A stretch of DNA of 64,000 nt from Neonectria sp. B-13 (Eukaryota > Ascomycota > Sordariomycetes > Hypocreales > Nectriaceae). The DNA lies in the NCBI GenBank assembly GCA_002682825.1, contig NOKP01000008.1, positions 1,599,595-1,663,594 of the forward strand, in the 5' to 3' direction. The notes under the pieces are model-generated. The model saw nothing but the letters and a program-made list of their open reading frames with translations. It was not told where the DNA came from and searched no databases. Below are positions 22,164 through 33,800 of the stretch, piece by piece. How positions within the stretch are numbered: position 1 is the first letter of the stretch; each line of letters begins with the position of its first letter. A program made the translations under genes and the position numbers.

Positions 22164-23848
22164 TCACTCTAAAAGCATTAAGCAGGGAGGTCTGATCTAG
22201 GTTAGGTTCTGTCTCATGCTAGGTAGTAAGAGGAGAAATGTACGAATACCAGACATCAGTCATCGGTCAGTCGTCGATGTTGGGACCTCCACTCCAACCA
22301 TCTGCCGTCCAAGTCCCCGCCTACAGGCTTCGCACGGTACAAGTCGACAACACCATCTCGGCTGGCATCGCATCAGTTCATCCCGTTCGATCCATGTCCA
22401 TACATCTACCTGCAATTCGTGAACAAATGCCAGCGCATGCACGCATCAGTCAGTCCACGGGCTGTCGTGTCTCCCGCCACCGGCAGTTTGGCATCTCTGC
22501 ATTGGTTTATAGTCGAGCAGGCGTGGGCAATGCTGTGTTATCTGGTTTCCATTGTGTGTTGTGTCAGGGTTGCATCAAAGTGCGTGCTCGCTGCACGCAG
22601 TCCGGAATGCCCCCATCCACAGTGTGTCTCATCCGCGTAGTCCCGCTCTCGGACGCTCCGCACCCACATCCACCTCGTCCACATCGGCAGCAAGCGTCAG
22701 ATCCCCCATGCATGACCTTATCATGAAGTCAGCCGGCCGTCCTCTCAAAGCCATCCATTCTCCATCGACTCTGGGCCCCCGACCCGCTGCGCTGCGTCGC
22801 CAGCCCCCTCTTGTCAATCAGCGATGGAGCCAAGAAGTACGACTGTCGTGAGCGGAGCCCTTCCAGCAAGGTGCTTGCTTTGCTCCCTGGACTAGGCTCT
22901 GGGCATCAGCCATCAGGTCGCACAGAGGCCGCCGGGCCCGCTGCCCAAACAATGACAGGGAGCTTCCTGTGCCATTCCCTTGCCCTACCCATGGATATCT
23001 CACCTTACCCTTCCCCTGCCTTCGCGCCATCGTGATATGGACTTGTGATTCATGTCATAAAGCCAAGCAGAGTGCAACGGGTGGCAAGGAGTCGGTACGG
23101 TGGCATATTTCTGTTACCAATTGGCCACGTTGATTGGCTGAGGGCAATTTCCGCCTTTCACCTACTTACCCAACAGAATACTACCACAGTTACAATTCCC
23201 CAACCGCCAACTACAGTATTTAGACTACCTACCGTGCTACCCTACCAGCCTGACATCACGACCATGGCGCATGACAGTGGCGGCTCTGGCACGCTGACAC
23301 CAAGCAAGACTGTGGGTGGCTTGGGTTTCAGACCCCATCCTGCCTGCGCCTGCTTTCCAGGTTGAATGACCAGCTAATCCCGTTTGGGCTTCTCCGTTTG
23401 CACCATTCAAAAGGGATGCATTTGACGGACCACTTCTCGGCTCACCTTCGACCGTCTCCCGTTATCGCATGGTCTCCACTGTGCTCTCCAGTTTCTTCGC
23501 CGCCTTTATGCGCGATCCCAAACGGTACCTTGATTAGCTCTAGTGCGGGGCTATCGGACCAACCGTTTGGAACCGGGGCTTAGCTGGACTGTCATGTGAC
23601 GACTAAAATGCGGGCAAAGTCATGACATCGTGATAAGGTCCCTCGTCACCTGTTCAGATTCGGACTTTGAGCGTGCGGAGCTGGTCGTCTCTCAATCTCT
23701 GTCTCCGCATGGAGGGATCGCTTGGCCGCCCACTCACCCGGAACCCCCTCCTTCTTGCCTCCTTCTCCAAGAACCGCCTCCCGGAAGTCTTTGGGGCAGC
23801 CCGCATAGACCGGATTGGCTCCAGCCTCAGCTGTCTGTTCCGGCACTA

Positions 23849-23907
23849 ACACACGCACACACGCACACACTCACACACGCACTCACCTCGCACTCACACA
23901 CACACAA
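23849..23907 (+). repeat. CA-rich microsatellite (imperfect)
   Basis: Imperfect CA/CACACG repeats over about 60 bp in the gene-poor region. Confidence 0.85.
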
Positions 23908-24550
23908 AACGATGCCAGCAGGATTCCATCGACAGGCTATTGGGCCGTATCAGACTCACGTTGAATGCCCTGACACGTCTTTTATCGCTGGTCAAGTTTC
24001 CGGTTGTGGTCCCTCCCTTTGTGTTTGAAGGCCATGCCATCATCATTGCCAGCGCATCACCCCTGTCATTCACAATAGACACGGATATCGAAATCGTCTC
24101 TCATTGTTGAATGGCCTTTCAACTTCACCTCGATACTTAACATGGAACTTGCCACCATTGGGCCCTGGTTTCATCCCCCCCGATCGTAATTCCTCACCGT
24201 CTAGTGTAGCATCTCACCAGCTGCACTCCACAAATATTCGTACGGTATTCTAACATTACGAACATTGCTACCATAAGGGTTCTGGTGTGATTATGCTTTC
24301 TTTTTCCTTCTGCACACTCAACCCACAACTGGATCTGGCCCCAGGGGGGTGTCGTTAATCGGGGTCCGTCAACGATGCCGTCGATTCCATCCCATGGAAG
24401 CCACACCATGCGAAGCCATGCCAACGCCATGCATGTGCTGAGCAAGGCCTCAAACAGAGCCATAGCGAGCAACCCACAGGACGCACCATGTCCAGGTAGA
24501 CTCCGCCCATCATGCCATCGACCGGCGCTGCAAGATTGACTTGCGGTTGC

Positions 24551-24586
24551 GTTGCAGTTGCAGTTGCAGTTGCAGTTGCAGTTGCA
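24551..24586 (+). repeat. Hexanucleotide tandem repeat, GTTGCA x6
   Basis: Six perfect contiguous copies of GTTGCA. Confidence 0.9.
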
Positions 24587-26814
24587 TTCGCAATCGATAA
24601 ATAGCACCAGCAGTTATTCTGCTCATTATCCTGCGTCCTGTGAAGGGTATAATTAGTTCCTTGCTACTCATCTACGACAGTTGACCCTTGTTGACCCTTG
24701 ACATTAGGCGCAAGTATCTAGACTACCCTGCACCTACCCTGGTAGCCGAGAAAGTCATCGTCTGCAGCTTCTGTGCCCCGGCCAAAACTTACAAATTCTT
24801 CCAGCCTTCCATTTTCATTGTTCCTGTGGTGGATGATCGGATGAGGCGGCTGGGCGCTCCCGTTTGACGCAAATACAAGACCGTTGGCAAGCAAAAGCGG
24901 CACAGCCCGCAGCCTACTCTCAAGCTAAAACGAACACCAACACACCAACAAGACTAAGACTTGACTTCTCTTTCTCTGCCGCAGGCAATTCAACTCCAAC
25001 CCTAGGATTCCAAGGCCTAGTAACGCCCTGAGCCGTTCGAACCCTGGGCTGGATTGCCCAATCCACGCATTTTCTTTGCTACCCCGACCTTTAGCGAGAT
25101 ACTGTCTCTGGTATCTGGTATGCTCTGACGGCACTCGCTTGAAGATGTGCATATTGCCCGCCGAGCTACAACGGCCAATCGGGGTCCGCCCTCGAGCAAC
25201 GTGCCTCCCATTCAGCGATGTGAGCTGCCAACCTACAAACCCAACCCCTGCCGAGTTTAATGTCCTCGCGACTGAATTCAAACATGCATCTGAGTCGAGA
25301 TCAATGTCCAAGTGAGACATCGAGATGGTTGAGCCGGCCCGCGGGTCGGATCCGGGGGGATCAAGGCGAACACGCCCCAACGAGAGGCGGCTGTGTGCTG
25401 GATGCCCTAGATTCAGAACTAGAATCTGCCGCCACGGAGAATCTTGAATTAGCATGAAACCGATGTGTCAAGAGATCTGCGACCTAGATCTCTCGTCTCT
25501 CACCTGCGGCCGAGCTTCCTAGACCCGAGTTGTGTCTGACCAAGATCCATCCATCTTCATCGGCCTCCATCTAGCCGGGCACCTGGATTTACCCTCCCGG
25601 ATGAGGGGGAGACACATGCGCCTCCTCCAGGGACTTCAATTTCGTCCGACTCTACGGGAAATGTGATGGTGCGGTGACTAGGTCGGTCGTCTTGCAGCAG
25701 CCATCCCAGTCCAGTCAGCACCGGCATCAGACCGAGGCAAAGACGACATTTGAGACGAAGCTCGCAGCACACTGCTGCAACAGCATTGCTACCAGATGTT
25801 ACGTGGACCGCCCTCCCCCGATTGACTAATGAGATGTCCGCCTCAACGCAGGCATGCCGTCCCGGGACCGGACTGGATAAAGACGGTCCCACTCTTCGCT
25901 TTGCCGGCTTCTCCCCCGAGATATCCAGCCAGATACTCCTGGCCAGATCGCCCCAGGCATCTACGAAACCTCCCGCGCATTCGTCATGGCCCCTTTGTTT
26001 CCAAAAGCTTGTTGTCTGTGGGAATTACGGATCCTCCGCTGACATCACGACGACGCCGCATCTCCGACCATCGAGCCCTCACCGCAACCCGCAACCCGCC
26101 ATCCAAGCCCTCCCCTGGAATCCCGCCATCCACAGACATCCCCCCTCGCGGCCATGTGCTCCCAGGATGCAGGACGCGGTCTCTACAGCCCTGCCGTTAG
26201 TGCCACCTCACCGCAAAGCAAGGGAGGGGAGGGGGTGTGTCTATGTCTATCCGTGCAAAAGCAATAAGGGGAAGCGGCCCAGCGATGTCCAGCGCGGAAT
26301 TCTGCCACAGAAAGTAGTTGGCGAGTCTCGTCGCCGCTGGCGAATCAGCTCTGGCCTCGTAGACTCATGGCCTACGGCTGAGAGGCGGACAGATGAGGCC
26401 CGCGAAGGGGGCCATGAGGGCTGCGCCGTCAGGGTGGTTAGCCCCTGAGTACCGGAGAATGAGGCGGATGCACTAGACCTTGCTTTCAGTGTTAGACAAA
26501 GTGGTAGTACACGTGCTGAAGAGCAGGTTCTTTGACAATTCGCATCCGTGACCCGGAGCAACGATTTCAATTCAAGTCCAATGACATAATACGAAGGTGT
26601 CTTCGCTACAAACGCCATGCCACCTATTGGCTGCCATGCCTGTTGCAGTTGTGTGTGCAAGCTCTCTACCACCTGAACTCCTGACAAGTTTCCTTGGGCG
26701 CATACCGTATATCTTATAATCACAAGCCAAACCAACCTCTTGCTGGGTCTCCGCGGGTATCGTTACAAAAGGGTTGCAAACAAAAACAAAAATTGGGCGA
26801 CTCCAAAGGCCCAT

Positions 26815-28778
26815 TCACCAAGGGCTTTGTGTGAGCTGGGGTGTCTGTATGCCGCCAGTCTTTCGGGCTTGGTCCAGCTCCATATCCACATCCCATGCAT
26901 CTAGATAGCCTCCCATCTCACGGATGACGTCCTCCACAATATCCAGGGGTTCTTGTGACTGCTGGACGTGCGCAGGTTCGTGATGACTGTCGGCATTGTT
27001 CTCGTCCTGCTCTTCGTTGTCTGGCTTCCGGAGTTGGTCGGCGGAGAGGAATGTCTCGGCCATGGCCTGGGCCTCTGGGCTGCCAAGCGTGCGTTGAGAT
27101 GCTGTAGGCAAGATACGTTGCCGTAAGCCTTTAGTTCGGTTCGCAACAGCTGTGAAATGCTCGTGAAACTTGGCGTCTCCCGATGTTGGCAGCTCCGCAA
27201 TGGGGGTTGTCGGCGGTGGCGAGACTTGTCTCCCCCTAGCCTCCAATGGCGGCGGCATCGCAACACTCGTGGTTGAGCTTGACACCTCATGTGGTAGCAG
27301 CGCCCACGACACACGACGCCGTGAAACGTCGGCCTTCCAAGGATTCTTTGTAGCAGATGCGAGTATCCCTTGCGTGCTGGGAAGCCGGGACCCAGAGTCT
27401 CGCCACGCGGCACGCACCGACTTGCGAGACCGACGCTCCGGAGATGGTGACATGAACGAAGCGAATGATTTCACGGAAAACTGGGGTTCCGGTGTTGACG
27501 GGCGTGGCGCCATGGCCGGTGTGATGGCCAGTGTAGTGGGTGTGGCAGCGTGGTTCTGCATCTGGCTCGAAGTAGAAGACGTCGTGATGAGCGGATGTAA
27601 CGCTGGCAGTCGGGCTACATCGTTGACATTCGGCGTGCCATCTTGAGTCGCAATTGGTTCTTGAGTAAGGTCGGCTACCAGAGGAGTCGTAATGGCTAAT
27701 GGTTCTGTCGTAGATTTGTCGTCTACCATTTGCGGAATGCTAGTGTCTCTAGAATTATCTAGAGGGAGGACGTATTCAGCTAGCTTTGCGAATTGGGAGA
27801 GCTTGTTTTCAGCCCAGGGACTCTGCTGAGAGACGGGGAATGGTTCTGTGTCTGGATCTGCCTCATCTACCTCCATTGGATGGCCGAGATTTAGGGCTGT
27901 CTGGCCGTGTTCTGATGGCTGGGATGTTATTGAAGGAGCCTGGCTTTTGGGCGCTGAGGTGTCGATAGACTGCCCCTGAGTAAGTTCGCAAAGCTTATTC
28001 AGAGTTGAACTCTCTTGTGGACACTCCTCCAAGGCGGCATCAAAGTGTGAGGAGTCGTCAATTTCGTGATCCAGCGGCAGCGCAGGGGAGGACGAGTGAG
28101 ATAGTCTTGCCCAAAGGGTCTTGGGGACAAACCGCTTAACTGAGTCCTTAAGAAGATGCAAAGGCGCAGACTTGCAAAGATCAAGCTGAGCTTCAGGAGC
28201 TAGATCGGATGCAACTGACACTTGCGACGAAGTGTTATATGTGCCATCGTTCTCTGACTCGTCTCCGGACTTTTCAGAAGCATCCTCTTCGGTTGCGCCG
28301 TCTTCAGAAACTGATCGCCCCTTAGTGTTTGCCACATGAACCTCGGATGTCTGTTCGTTGCTCGATATTTCTTGCTGGACCGTGGACTCGCTTGGTTCCA
28401 TCACGGCTACCTTAATGGCATCCCCAGACTCAGACGATCGATCGCTGGCTGTCTCTGAACCACTCGACGTATCCGAATCGCCTCCCATCTCGACGTCGGC
28501 CTCGCTTTGAACACCAATGTCAAACCCAGCAAATTCCTCACTGGCCAAGGACGACAGCTCACTAGACATTGCGTTGCTGTCAACTTGCATGGTCCCGCTT
28601 CCTGGGGCGGTGGACATGGCGACAACTTTAGAGCTTGAGACATTCGGTTCAACAGAGTTGTCCTCTGACACAATCAGTAGCTCTACTTCTTCATCGTCCA
28701 TAGAAGACAGCCCAGACCACGACTCTGTATCGTCAAACCCACAAGCTTCCCCAGAAGACGAATTAGTCTGATCAACTG

Positions 28779-28812
<34 letters not shown>

Positions 28813-30060
28813 CGTCGGCCTTGACCGCATCCTGAAACAGAAGCTCTGGTCTCTCTGAGTTTCCAACTCTCCAGACTCGCCAACCGATTCGTATTCTTTA
28901 GGGACTTCTTCCCGAACTGTCTTGGCTTGCTGAAGCGAGGATGTTCGTCGACTTGGAGAATGCTTCTCAATAATCTGCTGAGACAAGTTGAGACGAGGTG
29001 ATTTTCGAATTGAAGCTTGGGAAAACCGTTGTTGCGACACAGGCGATGATAGAGTCGCAGCTGCTTTGATGGAAGCGGCCTCGTTTTGGGAAAGCACATC
29101 TCCCGGTTCCTTCACTGCTTCTTTAAGATGCCGTTTTTTCGGGCTTCGCTTGGGTGATATACGCTTAGCTGGTGATTGTAGCCGACCAGGTGCGCTGGTG
29201 AACGAAACGGTGATGGTATCAACAACCTCTTCGTTATTGTGAGTGTTTCCTGCATCCTGCTCAAGATTTTGACCCGGATGAATACGCAAGAAACTCTCTG
29301 CAGTATTAGCGGAGGAAGGCAGTCGGCCAGGAACACTAGTGAACGAGGTATTGCGTCCAAGATATCCGCCAGAATGAGCTTGGCGAGATGCTCCTGATAT
29401 TCGCAGAATGGGGGAGTTGATAGACCCAGACTCCATGAGCTCTGTCCGCCGTCGTTTGCTTGCCACCTTCCGCAACCATTCAGACCCTTGTGCTTTCCTC
29501 TTCCTCTCTTCCTTGTTTTCCTTGGGTGTGGAGGCCCAAAACTGATCTTTTGCAACTGGCTGTACCGTGGTCCGCCATTTCTGGACCACCTTCAGCTCAT
29601 CATCCTCAAGGTACGGGTGTTCCGCTATAACAGGGGCCTGCTTAAGGCTTTCAGGACTTGGGAGATGGCAATCCATGCTGTCGTGGGGCCCAGCCTGAAT
29701 TGTTTCCGGGATTGACACATTTCGTTCTCGTCTTGGTTGCCTTGAAAGCTTCTCGGGGGATGACCTTGTGCCTTGAAAAGCTCTAGCCGTACGGTGCTTC
29801 GACTGCCAGGGGTTGGTCCATCCCGAACTCTTGTCAAAGGGTCCCTTTAGAGTTGCCGTGAGCAGGAGCGGCGTACACCCGTTCAGGAAGCGTTGGCCTG
29901 CGGCCTCGTATCGGAGTCGTCGAGAGGTCGGGTCATCATAGTCTTCGTCATCGGATCCTTCGTAGAACACATCTCTAGGTGCGCAGGTCGCTTCGCAGTA
30001 AATCGTATCCTCCTCCCAGGACGGCTCGAACTGGTCCACCTTTCGATCGGCGTGCTGCAT
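26815..30060 (-). CDS. Large acidic, disordered protein of unknown function
   Basis: An uninterrupted 1081-codon frame from ATG 30060; I do not recognise the family. The N-terminal 90 residues look the most ordered (FEPSWEEDTIYCEATCAPRDV, LRYEAAGQRFLNGCTPLLLTATL, GWTNPW). The remainder is Ser/Pro/Glu-rich and probably disordered. A duplicated motif FTSxPGRLxSxA occurs at residues 240-251 and 287-298, followed by a basic SPKRSPKKR segment that could be nuclear targeting. There is an Asp run near the middle (encoded by GTC/GTCGTC repeats at 28785-28812 on the plus strand), and C-terminal segments KNPWKADVSRRRVSWALLP and DIVEDVIREMGGYLDAWDV that look conserved. It is divergent from the SIN scaffold gene. 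The long open frame and normal codon use argue that it is real. Confidence 0.8.
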
Positions 30061-30273
30061 AGTGACACCACCTGTTCATGAGTTTCTGGTTTAAGGGTTC
30101 AACGACGATGAAAATGCCATGGAGGACGACGGAGAATAGGAACAGAGCGTCGCAGGCGGGTGAGGGTATCTTCAGCCCGCATCTGATGTCGTCACCTGTG
30201 TACCTGTACCAGGGGTTCCGAGACGTGGAGTTGAAATTCACGCCGTCTCCATGGGTGACGCGCCCCGCGTTCC

Positions 30274-30281
30274 TCACGTGA
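30274..30281 (+). promoter_or_regulatory. TCACGTGA palindromic E-box
   Basis: Perfect 8-bp palindrome in the bidirectional promoter. This is the consensus type for fungal bHLH factors. Function is inferred. Confidence 0.4.
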
Positions 30282-30478
30282 GAGCGCGTAGAGTGATTTG
30301 TGCAAAGCCCCCAAACGGCGTGAATAATGGCGATTGATGATAGTGTGCGATTAGAAAGGGGGAATAGTGTTCTTCAGTCGTTTTGAGGAGCTGGGAACGT
30401 CTCTTTGAACATTTCAAGTGAGTCTGTTTGCACCATAAGGTACGTGATTGGGAACTGAGTTGAATCAACGTGATATGG

Positions 30479-30486
30479 CACGTGAC
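30479..30486 (+). promoter_or_regulatory. CACGTGAC E-box
   Basis: Second E-box of the same promoter, 205 bp from the first. Function is inferred. Confidence 0.4.
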
Positions 30487-30866
30487 GCATAGAAATCCCA
30501 CGTTGTTGACACGGCAACGGCGCTGTCCCCAATCGCCTATCCCTGGTCTTGTTTATTCCAGCGCCCAGACTCAAGGATACGCGCAACAATGGCTCGCGCC
30601 TCACAACCTCCCAAATGCTTCCCAAAAGCGATTTCACGCCCAGCCTTCATGCCTACTCTTTGAATTCCTACACCTTCCTCTAGTCTTAGCGCATCTCCCT
30701 TTACCCATCCACCGACTGCCCGTGCGCCTACTAAACGAACCACCTACCGCGACGATTAATACGACCACCATCTTCGCGACCCCGCACAAACAGTAACATT
30801 TGAACCTGTTTGTATGGAGTTGGAATAATTGTCTTGTGTCAGAGTTCTCCTCATCAAGGTGCCGCA

Positions 30867-33800
30867 ATGGAGCACGCTTGGTTGGACTCCTTGTCGGAGG
30901 ATTGGGTCTCCCAACCTGCATCAGATACTTCAGCCGCGCAGCTGCCACCTTTTAAGGACGACGACGCGAGCACCAAACCCAGATCAACCCCGAGCCGGAT
31001 ACCACGTAGGACGTTTGGCCCACGGTCTCAATTATCAGGCTCGCATGACTCTAGCATCAATGCGCTGAGCCAGCGCAGCACAAACGACATCAACATCTCA
31101 AGCAAGCGACTGTCATCTAAGTTGTCTCAGGAGTCAAAACACACACGTGGAGCAAATTGCAGTAGATCTGTCTCCGCCTCCACCAGCGCATCTGTCGTTC
31201 ACAACACAATACAGTATAAGTCTACACCAGGAAAGAGCAAGGTTGAAACGCCAGAATGGAAGCGACGGTTGGTGTACGGCGGCGTCCAATACGGAGAACA
31301 ACGCGACCTGTTCTGCTCTGCTGCCGATGGTCTCCAAGACATGTTCAAACCTCCATCCCCGACCGACGACGACGAGCAAAACGAGACGACTATGCCCTCT
31401 AGCCCGCCTTCCTACCCCCAGCGCATCGGCAGTGGCGATCTCCACCATGGCCTTGAGGGTCTTGATCTGGACGAGCTCGAGGACGATGAACCACTATATC
31501 CCAACGACGTGACACCTAGCCCGAGTCCAAGGAGAACAAAAAGGGAAATGCAATACAAGCTCAACGTCGATACTTCCGTCTTTTCGGGTGAAGCAAGTGG
31601 ACCAGAGGATGTGACTCCTTCGCGCCTACCTGAGATCTACCGAGATGAAAGCTGCTTGAGTGCGCCAGGTGATGAGGACGTCAGCCTCCGCAAAACAAGT
31701 GGCCAGAGCGTCATCCGCAACGAGGATTTCAGTCCGATTCTTATTGGGAGACACAGTGATCAAAACGGCAAGATGGACTTTGCGCCAATCGAGCTGCCTG
31801 CGGATCAGTTGAAGTTGAAGCTTGAGGCGCTACGGATCAACCAAGTACTTCTCGATCCTCGAGTAGACCCTCGGACGGCCTTTGACGGACCGAGCCAGAA
31901 CGAACCCATCAACCTGGAGAACAGCGAGGATTATGCTCGGGCTGGAGGATACATCAACCTGCAGAGGGGAGGGCGATCAGCAGAAGGATCGTTTCGCTAT
32001 CGGGACCTTAGCCCTTGCTTGGGAGTCGATACCTCTGAGATGCTCCCCGAGGAGTCTTTGCAGGCAAGCACACCAAAGCAGTTTCCTTCGATAAGGACGG
32101 CCACGAACCCCTACCCAAACGACCAATTCTCTTTAAGTCCTTCATTGCCGCGAGCTCCATTCCCTAGCCCCGATAAAAGGGAAATATCCGCCGGACGAGG
32201 CGCACCGTCAAGCGGAAGCCCTCTTAAGCTCTTTGGACCATACGATACTTTTACTAATCAGACACTACTTCGACGGATCAGTCAATTCGAGGAGACAATG
32301 TCTGGCACGACCTCTCGCCAATCCTTTGGCTCAGTTGTCCGTCACGACAGCTCACCGACACCAGATACCCAAGTGCATTTGTCGGCTCCATCAAGCCCCC
32401 GCGGGCTTGATCAATCACCTGTTTTGAGATCAGTCAGCCAATTCGGTGGCCCTGACCTTGAAGGATTTGAATTCAGCGGTGATATTTCTTACGCATCGCA
32501 GGACGACTTGTCAACTTCCGATAAAGAGAACACCCCTCCGAAGCCACTCTCTTCTCAACCTATTGAGCCGATTTTCGAACGGCCACTACGCGAAGCATCT
32601 CCTGATGAGGATTCGGAACTGCGAGTCCGCAGGAGACGGAACAAGTCGTTGTCATCATCTACAAGCAAGCACACCAGAACATTCTCCAGTTCCAGCCAAA
32701 TTCGCAGGTCTCTTAACCCAGCGAAAGGAGCACCGGACTTGGATGCTGCGTTGCTACGCGATGGTTCCGAAGGCAAGAGACCCAGGACATCCCCGTCTAA
32801 AGATCCCACACCCAAGCGTCGGCGAACGCTTCACCGCTCAGATATCGCCTTTGGCCGTGAGGACCGCTTCTCCGGTGTGGATTCTGCACACCAAGAGATG
32901 CAGTCAGTGATGGGGAAAAAGCGAAAAGATGCCCGACCCGGTACCTTCCACCTGGCGAACCCGAGCGTTCTGGCGATGAGATCCATATTATGTCCCCGCA
33001 GCCCGACCCCTAGTAGGGGATCATCTCAGAATCACTCGCGACATTCCTCTGTGGAGCCGGAGAGTAAAGGGATGGGCGATCATCTGTCTAGGAAGTCGCC
33101 AATTCGGAAGCTGCAGGATGAGAGCATCGCACAGTCAAGCGGTTCCCCGAGCGAAATGGACCGAAAGCCGTCTATCAGAACCCAAGACTTTGTTGATCAA
33201 GCCGCGCAAATCATGGCCATGATCCGAAACCAGGTTAGGGCACCTGGACTCTCGAGTGTGGAAGAGTCAGAGGCCGAACACGGCGAAGCCAGCCCTGATT
33301 TCGACGACGACTCATACCAGGAATCGACTAAGGAACCACTATCTCGACCACCTAGCCGTGAAGGCCCGCCCATGTCCAGGCTCCCCGTTCGACAAGAAGA
33401 TCCCGAGCTCATCAACAGGTTGAAAAAGTACCAGGAACTAAGCGACATGGGCGATATCATCTCCTCATCCATGCGGTCTATGGGTCTTGCAAAGGATGCG
33501 ATCCGTGTAGCCCAGGAGGTTGAGCGACAAATCGCCGAGAACTCTCGCGGCCGATCCGATATTCCTTATACGACGGACGATGAAGTGATCAGCGATCCAC
33601 CCAACATCCGGCTTTCGACAAACCCGGCACACGACATGCCCGGTAGCCCTGCTCGAGACTTTCCTTCCTACTCCTCAGGGGGCTCCACCAACAGGACGTT
33701 CCCTACGGGCTCTTCTCGAGGTTCTGACTCCAGGAAGATCATTATGCCGGAGAGTGTGTCGCATCTCATCCCGGATCGAGTCGGCAGCATGTACCTCGAC

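Larger units (their letters stand above)
20611..26814. other. Gene-poor region of 6.2 kb
   Basis: No reading frame here resembles a protein family. The longest (about 230 codons near 25750-26448) starts with TTG and has a low-complexity composition. The region holds the kcs1 promoter, a CTT tract, a MITE-like element, CA-rich and hexanucleotide repeats, and otherwise unstructured sequence. Long noncoding transcripts cannot be excluded. Confidence 0.6.
30061..30866. other. Intergenic, bidirectional promoter with paired CACGTG boxes
   Basis: 806 bp between two divergent starts. It contains TCACGTGA (30274-30281), CACGTGAC (30479-30486) and, near the right end, a four-codon upstream frame (30814-30828) before the scaffold ATG. 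Confidence 0.6.

Noticed and set aside
25028..25045. GTTCGAAC-like B-box of a tRNA
   Set aside because: The flanks cannot form a T-stem and no A-box lies at the right distance.
25750..26448. A 232-codon open frame in the gene-poor region
   Set aside because: It begins with TTG, has Pro/Ser/His-rich arbitrary composition, no family motif, and overlaps other open frames.
28776..28812. GTC trinucleotide repeat as an independent microsatellite feature
   Set aside because: It lies in coding sequence and simply encodes the Asp run of the unknown acidic protein.
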